Positions 44,336 through 57,549 are shown, counted from the stretch's first letter. The stretch is 64,000 nucleotides of DNA from Sesamum alatum (GCA_034509735.1 JACGWO010000001.1:17190854-17254853); one strand, 5' to 3'. The notes: generated from the sequence alone by a model not told the origin. Translations and numbers: made by a program.

Positions 44336-47300
44336 TATATATATATATATATATATAGCAAAACGATGGTTGACAGCAATTGTGCTAATTTTGACCAAAT
44401 ACTAATTTCTGGTGATTTTGAATTTTTTAATTATTAAGAAAAAATCTCATTGGTTAGAAATCTCATATAATTCAATTAAAAATTAAATTTTCCTTTATCT
44501 AAAAAATCATATCTTCAAAATTAGTGTTTATCTATACTAGATTTGCCTTCAAATTAGGATACTAATTCAATTTGTATTTATTTTAAACAAATTCAAATTT
44601 TAGGATTATTTTTTTATCATAAAAAATATATGTCTTATCACTAATAATTTATTTTTGTTTTAACCATATATTTTTTAGTCACTAAACTTATTACCAATCT
44701 CTTAGTATATCTCATTGAATAAATTCTTAATTTAATTAATCAGGTAAATCACTCATTTTTACAATTTATATCTTTCATTGACATATTTCTTTAATAATTT
44801 TTTATTTTTTCATTACTACTGATAAAGTAAGTTATTAATTTTATTCAAATTAATGTTTTTTTCTTTGTTCTTAATATTTTTCTGATTAGATTTTATTTTT
44901 AGTATTTAATTGTTATTCATGTTTGAAAAACCATAAGCAACTGCACAATTTAAGAACTTATGTTACAAAATACATTTTGCCACCTTCTCCCATATGAATA
45001 TTTTTTCCTCAATGAAATAATTTTGTGAATGTTGCTTTATCAAAATTTTAAAATTAAATATATTGCAAGCTTCATAGGTTTGAATTTATTGCAATACAAA
45101 AGGGCGACCATACTTGATAAAATATATGAATTTTTTAATTTCAATTTTTTTTTATAATTATTTTTAGAAAATAAAAAGGCTTCTCAATTTCTAACATGAT
45201 AGTATATTTTTCATTAATGTAAAGGGCAACCTGATACAACAACTAACTTCTTTCCCTGATGCATTACCCTTCTTTTTTTCTGTTTTTTTTTTTGCTTTTT
45301 GATGTCCAATTTCACATTGCTTATGTATTTTTCTTTTTGTATTTTAGTTAATCTTCTTTTCTTCATCTCTTAAATATTATTTTTTTATGGAGAATACCAT
45401 GATGTATTCTTATATTTACTTCTTATAAGTTTTGTAATTTTATAATTTATTTATTTGCTCTTATATATTAACGATTTTGCTGTTCAAATATTTATCTTTA
45501 GCTATAATAATCCGGTCATATAATTTTATTTCTAATTTCATAATTTGTCTCAATCAAAATCATGATTTCTCTACTTGATCACTAAATGAATATATAGTTT
45601 TATCTAATAATAGTTCATCAATATCTTTCTTTTTCAATTTCAATTAGAATAAGTAAACCAAAAAGTTTGCATTTACTGCCCTCTTTATTTAGGTGTGGAG
45701 ATATAGTCATGAATATTTTTCTTAAATTAGTTTATATATTTTTAGGTGTATTAAAGTCCTCGAATTTTTCAAATCATGTTCATTAAATTTGATGTTTATT
45801 TATTTAAACTCTTATTGAATTATATGTATAGACTTTTTTTTTTTTGGTGATATCCTCCACCGAATTTCTTCATCCATTATTTTGTATTCAGTGATGTTTT
45901 TGTATAGCTTCCTATTAATTTTTCATTCTTAATTAGGTATCAATCATCTTCTTTTAATAAAGTACGTATATATATACATTTATATTGTCACTATCTACTT
46001 ATTTTCTAATTTAGAAGTTCATGGTAAGAAATTCTACCTAACACATCAATTATTTATTAAAAAATAATTCAATCATTTTACAATATCTATCAGAATTAAT
46101 GGGCACAAACCCAACTACTAAAAATTCTTTATTAGGTATATTATTACTATTATATCTTACATTTGTAGCCTTTTTTTAAACTTCTTATTGTATATATGTA
46201 TTCTTAGCATAAAATTTAGACATATAAATATCTTTACTTTTTATTAATTTTATATGTTGTTAAATTTATTTTTTATGAAGGAAATTAAAAAATGATTTGA
46301 TAATAATCTCTTTTTTTTTTTCTTTAAGAAATTGGATTACAAAAGAGAAAATTTATTGTGAATATTATTTTTTTAAGAGAAATTTGTTTATTTCATAGGA
46401 CAAATATGATAGTAACTTATAAAATATTTTTTTAAATATCAATATTTTTATTTTACTTAAAATATACATAGTATTTGAAACTTATAAAATAAGTTTTTCT
46501 TCAATATCTAAAATACGATAATATGCTATGGTTATGTTCAAAAAGGTAAATTGCATTTTGTGATTCAAACTATGTCCGTTTTCATTCTTTGTCATCTTTT
46601 GTTTTTTTTGTCAACTTTGTAAAATTTGCACTTTGTCATATATAGTCATTTTTCGGTCAAATTTTCTACCGAAAAATCATTACATGCAGTGCACATGCTG
46701 AAAAAACAACACTATATTGCCCATAAATATCATATGTGCACTGCATGTGATATTTTTACGATAGAAAAATCGACCAGAAAATGGTCATATATTTCAAAGT
46801 GCAAATTTTGCAAAATTCAGATGGTAAGTTGACATGAAAAAAATTTAAATAACAAAGTATAAAAACGAGCATAATTCGGATGTCAAAGTGCAATTTACCC
46901 TTTTCAAAATATTCAGTAAATAAACTTAGTAACAATTCAATATCGAGTTTTGTATAAATAAGTTTGAACTATTACACATAGTAAGGGGTCATTAGAATAT
47001 GACATACTTTTATGTTTAATGGCATGCCAAAAATTAAGATTTGTGAGAGTATGTATAGAAATTAAAATTTATGAGTAAATTATTTAATTTTTATTATTTG
47101 GTTTTTCAAAAGAAAATATAACCGACAAAAAGATAAATAAAATCATAGGCAATTAACAAGTTCAATATCAAGTGAAAAATAATGAGTTGAAGTTGGAATT
47201 CATCATGATAAAAGGAATTATTCATTAATAAGTAACTCGATGATCTGACAGTATCTATGATAAATGGGCATGAGCCCAACTACTAGAAACTTTAATTGTA

Positions 47301-47605
47301 TATGTTATGTTTGTGCCTTCCAAATTTCTTATTGTATATTTTTACCGTTAGCATATAATTTAAAGATATAAGTATATATATATATATATATATCTTTTTG
47401 CTTTTTTATTAGTTTAAGATGTTGTAACCTTTTTTTCAGTGTTATTAATATTTTCTTATTATTGTTTCGAGAAATTTTATAAAGATCATTTAATTCGAAT
47501 CATATTCTTTTAGGGGAATTTATATTACAGGGTAATATGACAATAATTTAAAATAATGTATTTAATACTAATATTTTTATTTTACTAAAAGTATATTAAT
47601 TGAAT
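44336..47605 (+). mobile_element. Helitron family B copy (5' end present)
   Basis: Begins in a TA run followed by gcaaaacgatggttgac, the 5' signature shared with 47636 and 51353. Its 3' half (45990-47300) matches 34060-35050. A CTAG terminus is not evident before the next copy starts. It carries a foldback MITE at 46546-46907. No coding region. Confidence 0.6.
46546..46907. mobile_element. Foldback MITE inside the Helitron
   Basis: Its ends are inverted: ggtaaattgcattttgtgat at the left and gtcaaagtgcaatttacc at the right. The arms pair through the centre, which holds a gtgcactgca-type palindrome. The flanks (gttcaaaa / ttttcaaaa) look like a target duplication, and related Helitron copies (for example near 34985) lack it. 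The ORF at 46626-46832 is inside the palindrome and is not a gene. Confidence 0.75.
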
Positions 47606-49770
47606 AAGAAATTATATCTATCTATCTATATATATATAGCAAAACGTTGATTGACCAAATTAAGCCAATTTTGACCAAATTCTAAATTTTTAGAATTTTG
47701 AGTTTTTTAATTACTACAAAAAATTCTAATTGGTTGTTTTAATTTTACTTGGAATTTTAGTTTCTTTTTTTACAAAAGAAAAACGCTTAACAAACTAATT
47801 AAATCTCCAAAAAAAATTGCATGAAAATAGGGAAATCCTCATGAAGATACCCAAATGTTACTAACTCTTGAGTTGCATCCATTTTAACCACTTAAAATCA
47901 AGTCAAATATAACTATAAATATCAGTTAAAATTTTAGAAAAATAAAGAAAAAGGTGAATCCATTATGCACTACTAATTATTTTTTGTTATGTTCAAGCTT
48001 AACCCCTTTGAATGCATAAATGGAGGTTTTAATTCAAGATGCATATTGGTCAGTTATGTAAAGTAATATTATTTTTCTTGCAATATAGTAGTAAATTGCT
48101 TTTGCATATAATTATCATGTTTTGTCTTTTTCTTTTCTTATTATTCGGGTCATCATTTTATTATTAGAAGTTTCTATTTTATATGTTTTTTTTTCTCTTT
48201 GATGTTCTTTGGACGTTTTCAAAGTTTTGGAGTAATATACCATAAATTTATTATTTTAATTGATGGCTTATTTCTTTATAGTTTAAATTCACACAAATTA
48301 TTTTTTGTCAAAGTTTCTTTTTGGCAATAAAATTTTAATACTGCAATTGTCTATTATCATGTTCTCTAATTTTACTTTCGTATTAGTTTTGAGTAATTTC
48401 TTATTTTTCATTACTTTTTTTAAATTTATATTTTCTCCAGTTATTTCTGTAATTTGATTGTGTTCACTCATTTAATTTTTATTTGCATAGTTTCATTTGT
48501 TTTGAGTTGCATGATGTCCTTATTGATTTTTCTTTTTGTATGATTCTACTTAATTTGTATTTAGTTTTTATTTTTGTTTAATCATTTGGTCCTTTGTATC
48601 TTTTTATACACCAGTTCCTATACATATATAAATACATTGATTTTAGTTTCATCCATTAAATTTTTAGTTTATAGTTTACTTAGTTATTCTATTTCATAAT
48701 TATTAACCATTTTTTTTTTCTAGAAGAAGGAACGAATTTATTTAATGTTACTAGCTACATATTTTGTTTAAAATTTATTTGTATGATTCTATTTAATCTG
48801 GCATTTAGTTTTTATTTATATTATTATTTATCCTTTCATATCTTTGTACACACCAATTCTTTTTTATATATTACAATTTCATCCATTAAATTTTGTTGTT
48901 CTTTTTCTGATATCAATTTTTTATTTTGTCTGCTAATGATGTTTTACAAGATGAAAAAAGTCACCTGATTTTAACTTTTATGTAATTAGTTTCTCGAATT
49001 ATCTAAATGATTGTATTAAATCCATGATCATATCCTATGTAAATCTTTACATTCACATGAAAATATATATTTTCATGTGCTCGTAATTCAAGCTCTTTTT
49101 TAGAAAAAAAAAGTCTATATATGGTTGTTTCAAATTATGTTTTCTTCTTTTGTATATTTTAATTTTATTAAAAGTTTTGTAAATATGCGTTAAATTAATA
49201 ACAAATACAGAGGTTAATTCAATTCTTTATATATCTTAGGTATTATTTTCAATTTTTTATTTTGTGGTTTTACTTTAAGTTCAAAAGATTTACAATACTT
49301 CCTTTTGCTTTCAGCTTTTGCATTCCTTTATTTATTGTTTTATGTGTTTAAAGACCTGATAATAAGATATTTTTTCCAATTAATATGTGTATACATATAT
49401 GTTTTTCATTAGGAATTAACATAATATTTCAGAATTAATATTATGACTTCTCTCCTCACTATTTATTTTTTCTTTTATCCCCTCATTGGTTTATTCGAAA
49501 ACCAATCTATCTATTTGACCAAATACTAATTTCTAAAAATTTTATTTATTAAATTATAGTAAAAGTTTTTATTGGCTACACTTAATAATGAAACCATAGA
49601 AGAAAAAAGAATCTTTCTTATTTAAATCTTTAAGGAAGAATTATTATAGCACCCAAAAACTTCTACTTTCGTGTCCAAAATAAACTACCAAGATAGTTTT
49701 AAGTTCAAGAAATTCAATCTATATTCTATCATCATTTTGGAAAACTTTACTATATACTTTTATTGGGGAC

Positions 49771-49871
49771 ACAATCACCTCTGTTAATACAATGGTAGGG
49801 GTCCGCCAAACCCCCTGTCTATAAGCACAGACGACTTTAGCGAAAAAAGAAAAACAATCACCTTTGTTAAT
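49771..49871 (+). mobile_element. 65-bp insert with 18-bp target duplication and A-rich end
   Basis: acaatcacctctgttaat (49771-49788) and acaatcacctttgttaat (49854-49871) differ at one base. They enclose 65 bp that end gcgaaaaaagaaa. A long target duplication plus an A-rich 3' end is the mark of target-primed reverse transcription (LINE or SINE machinery). The insert itself is too short to classify. Confidence 0.6.
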
Positions 49872-50106
49872 TTTATTTCATTTATTTTATTTTTTAATTT
49901 TAATTTCAAAATTATATTTCAACTATATTTGTTTATCTGTAGTAAAAATTTTATAAAATTTAATCTTTGAACTTTGAGATGTTTAATATTTTTGTTTAGT
50001 TCATTCTACTAAACAACTAAAATTATCATTGATAAACTATATCTTTTTGAAATATTCAAACAAATATTTGAAAATTTCTGGCAAATACGGAAGCAATTTT
50101 GTTGAA

Positions 50107-50155
50107 GGGTTTTCTTCTTCATCCGCCCCCAATGGCCAGATGAAGAAGAAGACCC
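50107..50155. repeat. Short hairpin, 17-bp stem
   Basis: The arms gggttttcttcttcatc (50107-50123) and gatgaagaagaagaccc (50139-50155) pair throughout, with one G-U wobble, around a 15-nt loop. No evidence of expression. Confidence 0.7.
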
Positions 50156-51172
50156 TTATTGATTTTTGGGGGGTTCTTTTTTATTATATTGTTGATATTT
50201 TTTTTTAATTAAAGAAAAGGGATGGGGTGTTAAATTATAATTTTATCCCATCCTAAATCCAATTACAAGCACCTGTGTTCATGATGACGGAATGTTTTAT
50301 TTTTATTCACCGAAAAGTGAAAACACACACGCACACACACTATGTTACAAATCATGAAGGTTGGGTATGGAATGTAGAATAATAACAATTATGGCTTACT
50401 TATACATTTCAATCTATTATGGATTTAAACTTTTGCATATTTTATCTTTTTCATCATTATATGTTTATTCATGTGTTTTCTTTTCTCCTGATAACTTCTT
50501 TTTTTATTAATGCATTTGAGCTTTTATTAGAGAAATGCAAGATAAATATTTATTGTTTTAATTTTTGAATTTTTTTGTCAATTCATTCTTTTATTTGCAC
50601 ATTAAACTTTCATTTTTTGAAGATTTCTTTGCGCCTGATGAAAGTTCTTTTTTATTCTTTCATTGCTGGTGATAATGATACTATATTTTGCATTTAGTTG
50701 AGCTTAGTCATTTTATTTTCTTTTGCACTTATTTTTATTTTTTCATTCATGATAATTTACTCTTATCTTTCTTGGTTCAAATTGTTGAAATGATATGATA
50801 TTTTGAAATTATTTTAAATAAATATTTCTTCTTATCATTCATCTTTCTTTCTATTTTCTTGCCTTTTATGTTGTCTTTCTTATAACTCATCAAAAAGTAA
50901 ATTTTTGTTCTTGCTTTATATTTATTTTATTTTATAAGTAAAGATCATTTTAGATTTATGTACTTTAATATAATTTTTTTGTGGAAGAGAATTATATAAT
51001 ACAAACAATACATTTAACTAATTTTTTATTTTTTATATTTTTATATAGGACTGGATATACTTAAAAGTGATCTGTATATTTAATGGAATATCATTATTTT
51101 CTGAAAGTAATTCTCATATGAATATAATTTTTGGTAAGTAGAAATATGCCGTATGTGTAGGAAAATATCATT

Positions 51173-51174
<2 letters not shown>

Positions 51175-51215
<41 letters not shown>

Positions 51216-51222
51216 GATTAAA
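51175..51222. repeat. TAA microsatellite
   Basis: About 15 perfect TAA/ATA units. Confidence 0.9.
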
Positions 51223-52728
51223 ATTTTTAAACTACCAAGTATCACCTATTAATATAAAAATTTAATATATTATAAAAGAATATTTATTTTTTTAAATATA
51301 TATATATATATAACCGTGCATAGCGCGGGTTCTACGCTAGTACATATATACAGCAAAACGATGGTTGACCATACATAAGTCAATTTTGACCAAATATTAA
51401 TTTATGATAATTTTGAATTTTTTAATTGTCAAGAAAATATCTCATTGGTTAGATTCTCATATATTTAAAATTAAAAACTAAATTAGTATTTATCTAAAAA
51501 ATTCTATCTTCAAGATTAGTGTTTATCTATACTATATTCTACCTTTAAAATTAGGATCCTAATCCAATTTGTATTTATTTTAAACAAGTTTAAATTTTAG
51601 GATTAATTTTATATCACAAAAAATATTAATTAATCTTACCACTAATAATTTATTTTCATTTTAATCATATATTTTTCAATCACTAAACTCATATCAATCT
51701 TTAGTATATCTCATGCCGTAAAATTTTAATTTTAATTAGGTAATATCATTATATATGTTTTACATTATATCTTTCATCAATATTTTTGTATATTGTTTAT
51801 TAGTACTGATAAAGTAAGTTTTTATATTCAAATTAATGATTTCTTTTTCTTAGCTTTTTATGATTAGATTTGATTTTTAATCCTAATTTCGTTGTTATTC
51901 AGAAAAATTATAGGTTGTTTCTCTATTAAAAATTTATATTACAAAATACTTTTGACGTCTTCTCCAGCATAAATAGTTTTTCTTCCTTAGTAAAATAATT
52001 TTGTGAATGTTAATATGGTCCTTTATCAAATTTTTAATATTGACTATATTGTAAGCTTTATAAGTGTGCATTTATCACAATACTAAAGGATATTCATACT
52101 TGATAAATGTATGAATGTTTTAATTTCAGAATTTTCTTTATAATTGTTTTTAGAAAATAAAAAGCTTAACAAAAAAGTGAAGTTTTCTCTCCCTGCAAGT
52201 TTGCGTTCTCTCTACCTTGAGAGTCTCCTCATTCCTTCAATCTCTTTTCCCTCTTGCCTGGCTGCGTCGGGCTTCTCCCCGCAGCCCCTCCCGTGAGTTT
52301 TGGGCCTCCTCCTGCGCGGTCTGGGCGATACTGGTGTTTGGGTGGTGCGGCTGGTGACGGTCAGGTCCTGGTTTTCTGTTGGGCGGGACGTGGTCCTTTT
52401 CCGTCGACGAGGCCTCTCTCCCGGCGTCTATCTCCAAGCCGCGTGTCATCACCCCCGGCGGGGTCTCTCTCTATTTTTTTCCTCCTGTCATTGTGTTTCT
52501 TTCTCTCTTTTCTTCGTACCGCTTCTTCTTGTAACTGCCCCTACTCTAATCAGTTTTTTCTGTTCTTCTGTCTCTAGCCTTGGTGTTTCTCTGCAGGTGT
52601 GTGTGTGGGTGTGCAGTGACTTCGCGGTTGCCCAAAGTGAGGGCGGCTGGACCGGTGGCTACGTCGTGGCCGGGGCTCGACGGACACGAATAGGCTGGGG
52701 CAGTGGAGTTTTGCTTGAGGGTTAGGGT

Positions 52729-53685
52729 ATGGATGAGGCTATTGGTGGCTTGTGGTAGCGCTTGCGTCTGACTGACGAAGAGGACCAGCGGTTGGTGCTG
52801 CCAGGGGGATTATGGCATGCAGATTCAGACTCTCACAGATTGTGTTTGGTTGGTCATCTCTTCGCCTCTTGGGTCCCTCGCTTTGAAGCGTTCAGCACGT
52901 CTATTCAGGGCATGACCAATCCAGTGAAAAGAATGGAGGTACGGCAGCTTGGGGGTGGCCGGTTTCTTCTTCGGTTCAATCACTTCATCGACCGCAACTG
53001 GGCGCTTGAGGGATGCCCGTGGAGCTTTGAAAAGAACATCATCATTCTGAATGAGATCCGGGAGCATGAGAACCCTCTGCGGGTGAATCTGGACTGGTGT
53101 GACTTTCATGTGCATGTTCACGAGTTACCACTGAGTATGATGAATCTGGGGGTTGCGACTCTGCTTGGGAATAGAATTGGCTGGTTCCGAGACCTTGACA
53201 TGGATGATTCTGGCTGTGCCTGGGGGGCGACCCTCTGCTTGTGTGTGGCCATCAATGTTTCCCGGCCCCTTTCGCGCGCCATCCCAATTTGCTCTGCTGT
53301 TGGGGATGAGCTTCTGGTGCATCTCACCTATGAACGGCTTCCGAACTTCTGCTACCTCTGTGGCAAACTGGGTCATATTGCCAAGTACTATGAGCTACAA
53401 TTTGAGGATGGTTTTGTTGATCCAGGCCCGGAGGCACCGTATGGGCCGTGGCTCCGAGCTCCGCTCCCGAATCAGGGCCGCAAGTTTTCTCAGCCTCAAG
53501 AACCCATGGGGACTTCCAGGTCAGCGTCTATTTCGGGCTCAGGGTCTCTAAGAGGGGCGGCTGTGTTCGGTGGATTTTTTGGCCTTGGACAAGGGACCTT
53601 GGCGGAACATGGAGGCAGAACGGCGCCTCGTGGGGGGGGGGGGGCATCCCTATGTCAGATGCGAGCTTCAGTCCAAAGAAGATGA
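52729..53685 (+). pseudogene. LINE ORF1: DUF4283 plus zinc knuckle
   Basis: The natural start is probably the ATG at 52729 (MDEAIGGLW), which meets TAG at 52756-52758. The frame then continues RLRLTDEEDQRLVLPGG without a break to 53685. A DUF4283 domain follows (HRLCLVGHLF, GGGRFLLRFNHF, NWALEGCPWSFEKNIIIL, WCDFHVHVHELP). Then comes a CCHC knuckle, CYLCGKLGHIAKYY, in which the expected last Cys is Tyr. ORF1 proteins of plant LINEs bind the element RNA. The TAG replaces a likely Gln codon and, with the lost zinc ligand, indicates decay. Confidence 0.85.
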
Positions 53686-54072
53686 TCCGGCAGGATCGAC
53701 CAGAGATACCCAAGGGTTTAGTGCAGGACATTGGAGCAGACGACGGCTCGGGGTTGGACGGCTGCATGACGGCACCAGCAAGGTTGGGTCCAAGGGCGCC
53801 GCTGACTCTCGGCGCGATGCATGGGCAGTCGAGTCGAATATGGGAGATCCGGGTGTCGAAGACTCGGCAGAGTGTGTCCCGTTGACCCTCCCTGTTCATC
53901 GTCCGGTGGGGGCCTTACCGTCACAGGGTACTGCTATGGGCAATGTGGAGGATGGATTGGTCTCAGTGTGACTTCGGTTCACAGCTCAGGGCCCACTAGG
54001 AAGGCGGGGGTCCGATAGACGTGGTAGGCCGCATGGGTCTGGTCAGGGAGTTTCGCAGAAACGCCCGAGGGG

Positions 54073-54500
54073 GTGCTCAGTGTTGGGTCCAGAATTTGGC
54101 GCGCCAAGGTCCTCCCCAAGGTTTCTTTGTTTGTGTGGCGCTGCTGCCACGATGCCTTATCGACCCAGGTAATTTACGAAAGCGGGGAGTGGCGGTGGAT
54201 GGCGTTTGTGTATGGTGCGGTGGGACTAAAGACGGCATCCTGCATATCCTTGGAGGCTGCCCGTTCGCACGGGGGTGCAATCTCTGCTTCCTGGAGCGGC
54301 GATTCGTGACCTGTTGGCGGGGGCTGAAGCCTGGATGTCCCGAGCACACCGTGCGCTGGATAGTGGCGAGTTCGTGCGCTTCCTCACTATCTGCTGGGCG
54401 CTATGGACTCACCGGAACCGCTGTATCTACGAAGGCGGCGTGGGGGATGCTTTGGAGCTATTAGCATTGGTTCACCGAGCCACTTCGGTTCCCTAGTTGT
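54073..54500 (+). pseudogene. LINE ORF2 C-terminus: zf-RVT domain
   Basis: Reads SRIWRAKVLPKVSLFVWRCC with HDALSTQ, then after a frame change LRKRGVAVDGVCVWCGGTKD and LHILGGCPFARG, the zinc-binding reverse-transcriptase-associated domain at the end of plant LINE ORF2. A further frame carries the final FLTICWALWTHRNRCIYEG stretch to about 54496. The junction with ORF1-derived sequence is near 54060-54075. Confidence 0.75.
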
Positions 54501-55909
54501 TTTTTCTCTGCATCTTTTTATTTTCTGTTGCTTCTGTTCCTAGTTTCCCTTTCTGTTTCTTTCGTTTTCTAGGCTTGTGCTTTATCCCTTCTCCTACGTA
54601 TGTGTGTTTTCCCTTGTACGCATGTGACGTCTTTGCCTATTAATATAAGTACCCTCATGGTCGTTTCATCAAAAAAAAAAAAGAAAAAAAGAAAAAAAAA
54701 AGCTTATCAATATATAACATGATAGCACATTTTTCATTGACGTAAATGTCAACCCGGTAGAGGAGTGCTAGCTTCTTTCACTAATGCATTACCAAACGAT
54801 TTTTTTTATTCTTTTGCTTTTTGATGTTTAATTTCAGATCGCTTATGTATTTTCTTTTCGTGTTTTAGTTAATCTTCTTTTTAATAATTATTATTTTTCA
54901 CTTTTTTACGATGAATCTACTATGAAGCATTCTTATATTTACTTTTTAAAATTTTGCAATTTTATAATTAATTTATTTGTTCGTATGATTAATTTTTTAG
55001 GTGAGGAGATATAGTCATGAATATTTTGCTTAAATTAGTTTTTATGTATTTATTGTATAAAAGTTTTCTAATTTTTCAAGTTTGGTTCAATAAATTTGAT
55101 GTTTATTTATTTAAAACTCTTATTGAATTGTTTGTATAGATTATATTTTTTTTTGTGATGTTTACTTATAGTTTCACCAAATTTTCTTCTTCTATTTTAG
55201 TATTTAGTGATGTTTGCTTATAGTTTCATATTAATATTTTGTTCGTAGGTATCCATTATTTTCTCACTGTCTACTTTTCTTCTAATATTGAAATTCAGAG
55301 TAGGAAATTCAACCTAATAGAAGGTATTATTCATTAAAATGCAATTCGATTATTTTATAATATCTATGATAATTAATGGCACGAACTCATCTAATAGAAT
55401 TTTTTTTATTATGTATGTTATCACCGTTATATTTTTAAGTTTAAAGTTATTTTTTTTATAGAGAAAATCACAATTTGATACTAGCATTTCTTTTTTCTTG
55501 TCTTTTTCCTTTCAGAAACTTCATTAGAAAAGGGACAATTTTTTATGTATCGTACTTTTTGTAAGAGAAATCCATTTATATTATAGAAAAATATGATAGT
55601 TTTCTTTTATATAATGTATTTAAATATTAATATTTTTTAGTTGAGTAAAATTATATTAATTGAATAAACTATGTTCATTTCCAAAATATTAATTGCTATG
55701 GTTATTCACAAAATATTATGTGAATAAACTTAGTAAGAATTCAATATTCAGTTATGTATAAATAAGTTTGCACAATTACACATAGTAATTAATGGGTCAT
55801 TATAATATGCCATACTTTTATGTCTATTGTCTTTGACGGGCTGCCAAAAATCATGATTTGTGAGAGTATTTATAGAAATTAAATTTATGAGTAAATTATT
55901 TATTTTAGG

Positions 55910-56405
55910 ATTAATTACACTTAGAATCCCTCTAAAAATATAAAATCACACTTTTCCCCATAAAAGATTCAAAATTACACTTACAGTCCTTCCAAAAATT
56001 CTCCGTTTACACCTTACCCCCTTTCGTTAGATTTTAGATGAAAAAAATATTTATTTCAGCCATAAAAATTACATAAATTTTTAATTTTGCTCCTCATTTA
56101 ACATTCTTATGTGTATATTTGTACCCATACGGGGATAAATGTAATGTATATATATGGAGTGAGGTTAACATTATTACATATTTTTCCTTCTAAGTATAAA
56201 ATTATTACATGAGAATATAAATGAGGGTAGAGTTAAAAAATTTATGTAATTATTTTTTCTAACATCAACATTTTTTGTTCAAATCGTAACGAAAGAGGGT
56301 CAGGTGTAAATGGTGAATTTTCGGAAGGGTTGTAAGTGTAATTTTGAACTTTCTATGAGGGAAAGTGTAATTTATATTTTTGGAGGGGTTCTAAGTGTAA
56401 TTAAA
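55910..56405. mobile_element. Foldback MITE
   Basis: The ends agg(a)ttaattacacttagaa and ttctaagtgtaattaaacct are inverted copies. Inner arms (cacttttcccc / gggaaagtgtaa) also pair, and the flanking Helitron copies lack it. The ORF at 56310-56510 lies across its arm and is not a gene. Confidence 0.7.
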
Positions 56406-57173
56406 CCTTTATTTCTTTTCTTTGGTTGTTCAAAAGCAAATGAAACTGACAAGAAGATAAAATCAAATTATAGGCAATTAATTATAAGATCGCTATCAAG
56501 TGAAAAATAGTACTTTTTCTTGAAAATTCAATACGATAAAAGGAATTATTCATTAAAAAGTAACTCGATTATCTTATAGTATCTATGATAATTAATGGGA
56601 AAGAACCCAACAACTAGAAATTTTTCATTGTGTGCATTATTGCTATTATATGTTATGTTCATACCATTTCAAATTTCTTATTATATATTTGTATGTTAGT
56701 ATATAATTTACAAATATATATATATATATATATCTTTACTTTTTTATTTGTTTAAGATATTGTTAATTCTTTTATTAAGGAAATAAAAAGTGTTGCTAAA
56801 TTATATTTGTTCTTACTTTTGAAAACTTTATTCAATGTTTATTCTTACTTTTGAAAACATTATTTAATGATCATTTATTCAACTTTATTTCTTATCTAGG
56901 AGAATTTATAACACTGGATAATAGGATATTTTACTGAAAATATATTAACTAAATGAGAAAATATATATAATATTTGAAACTTATAAAATAGTTTTTCTCA
57001 GCGAGTAAAATATGATAATATGTCATTTTTATTTTCAAAATGTTACATAAATAAACTTATTAAAGAATTCAATATTGAGTTTTGTATAAATAAGCTTACA
57101 TTACGCAATTTAGAATTTATAAAATACTATAGACTTTATAAAGCTTTCGTGCATAGCACGGGTTTCATGCTAG

Positions 57174-57549
57174 TACATTATAAAAGATAATGATTTTACC
57201 AGATAAATTAAATAAAGAATTTACTAAATGAGATATACCAACAAATTGATATAAGTTTAGTGACTGAAAAGTATATGATTAAAATAAAAATAAATAATTA
57301 ATAATAAGATAAATATTTTTTTTATATCAGTTATCTACAAATTTGATTAGTATCCTAATTTTGATGGTATAATCTAGTACAGATAAACACTAATCTTGAA
57401 TATATGATTTTTTAGATAAATACAAATTTAAGTTTTAATTTTAAATGTATGAGATTTCAACCAATGAGATTTTTTCTTAACAATTAAAAAATTCAAAATC
57501 ACCAGAAATTAGTATTCTATCAAAATTGACTGATTTTGGTCAACTAACT
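57174..57549 (-). mobile_element. Inverted 5' fragment of Helitron family B
   Basis: The reverse complement of about 51353-51800 (and of 44363-44820): it ends with ttggtcaactaactg, the inverse of the cagcaaaacg...ttgacc start region. It directly follows the CTAG of the previous copy. Confidence 0.65.

Larger units (their letters stand above)
47606..51340 (+). mobile_element. Helitron (family B-like), about 3.7 kb
   Basis: Starts around a tctatctatctat run (about 47616), then gcaaaacgttgattgacc. It ends with the hairpin CCGTGC-ATA-GCGCGG (51314-51328) and CTAG (51337-51340). AT-rich with no gene recognised; the ORF at 48783-48968 has no domain. Internal items: a small retro-insert at 49789-49853, a hairpin at 50107-50155 and a TAA microsatellite at 51175-51222. 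Confidence 0.7.
52169..54696 (+). mobile_element. Internally deleted plant LINE
   Basis: 2.5 kb with far higher GC than its surroundings, ending in an A-rich tail (54671-54696), inside a 10-bp duplication aaaaagctta (52159-52168 and 54697-54706). The homologous Helitron near 45160-45200 has no LINE and offers the pre-insertion sequence. It keeps a 5' leader, ORF1 and the last part of ORF2. The endonuclease and reverse transcriptase domains are missing. Full-length relatives are normally about 6 kb, so some 3 kb has been lost between ORF1 and the ORF2 end. It is non-autonomous. Confidence 0.85.
51341..57173 (+). mobile_element. Helitron family B copy carrying a LINE
   Basis: Its 5' signature cagcaaaacgatggttgacc begins about 10 bp after the CTAG of the preceding Helitron. 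It ends with the hairpin CGTGC-ATA-GCACG (57148-57160) and CTAG (57170-57173). The 5' third matches 44360-45250 and the 3' third matches 45990-47300. Two later insertions are nested inside: the LINE (52169-54696) and a foldback MITE (55910-56405). It encodes nothing of its own. Confidence 0.75.

Noticed and set aside
52237..54349. Overlapping ORFs on both strands across the LINE
   Set aside because: Only the ORF1 frame and the zf-RVT frames show family features; the rest are shadows of a GC-rich coding region.
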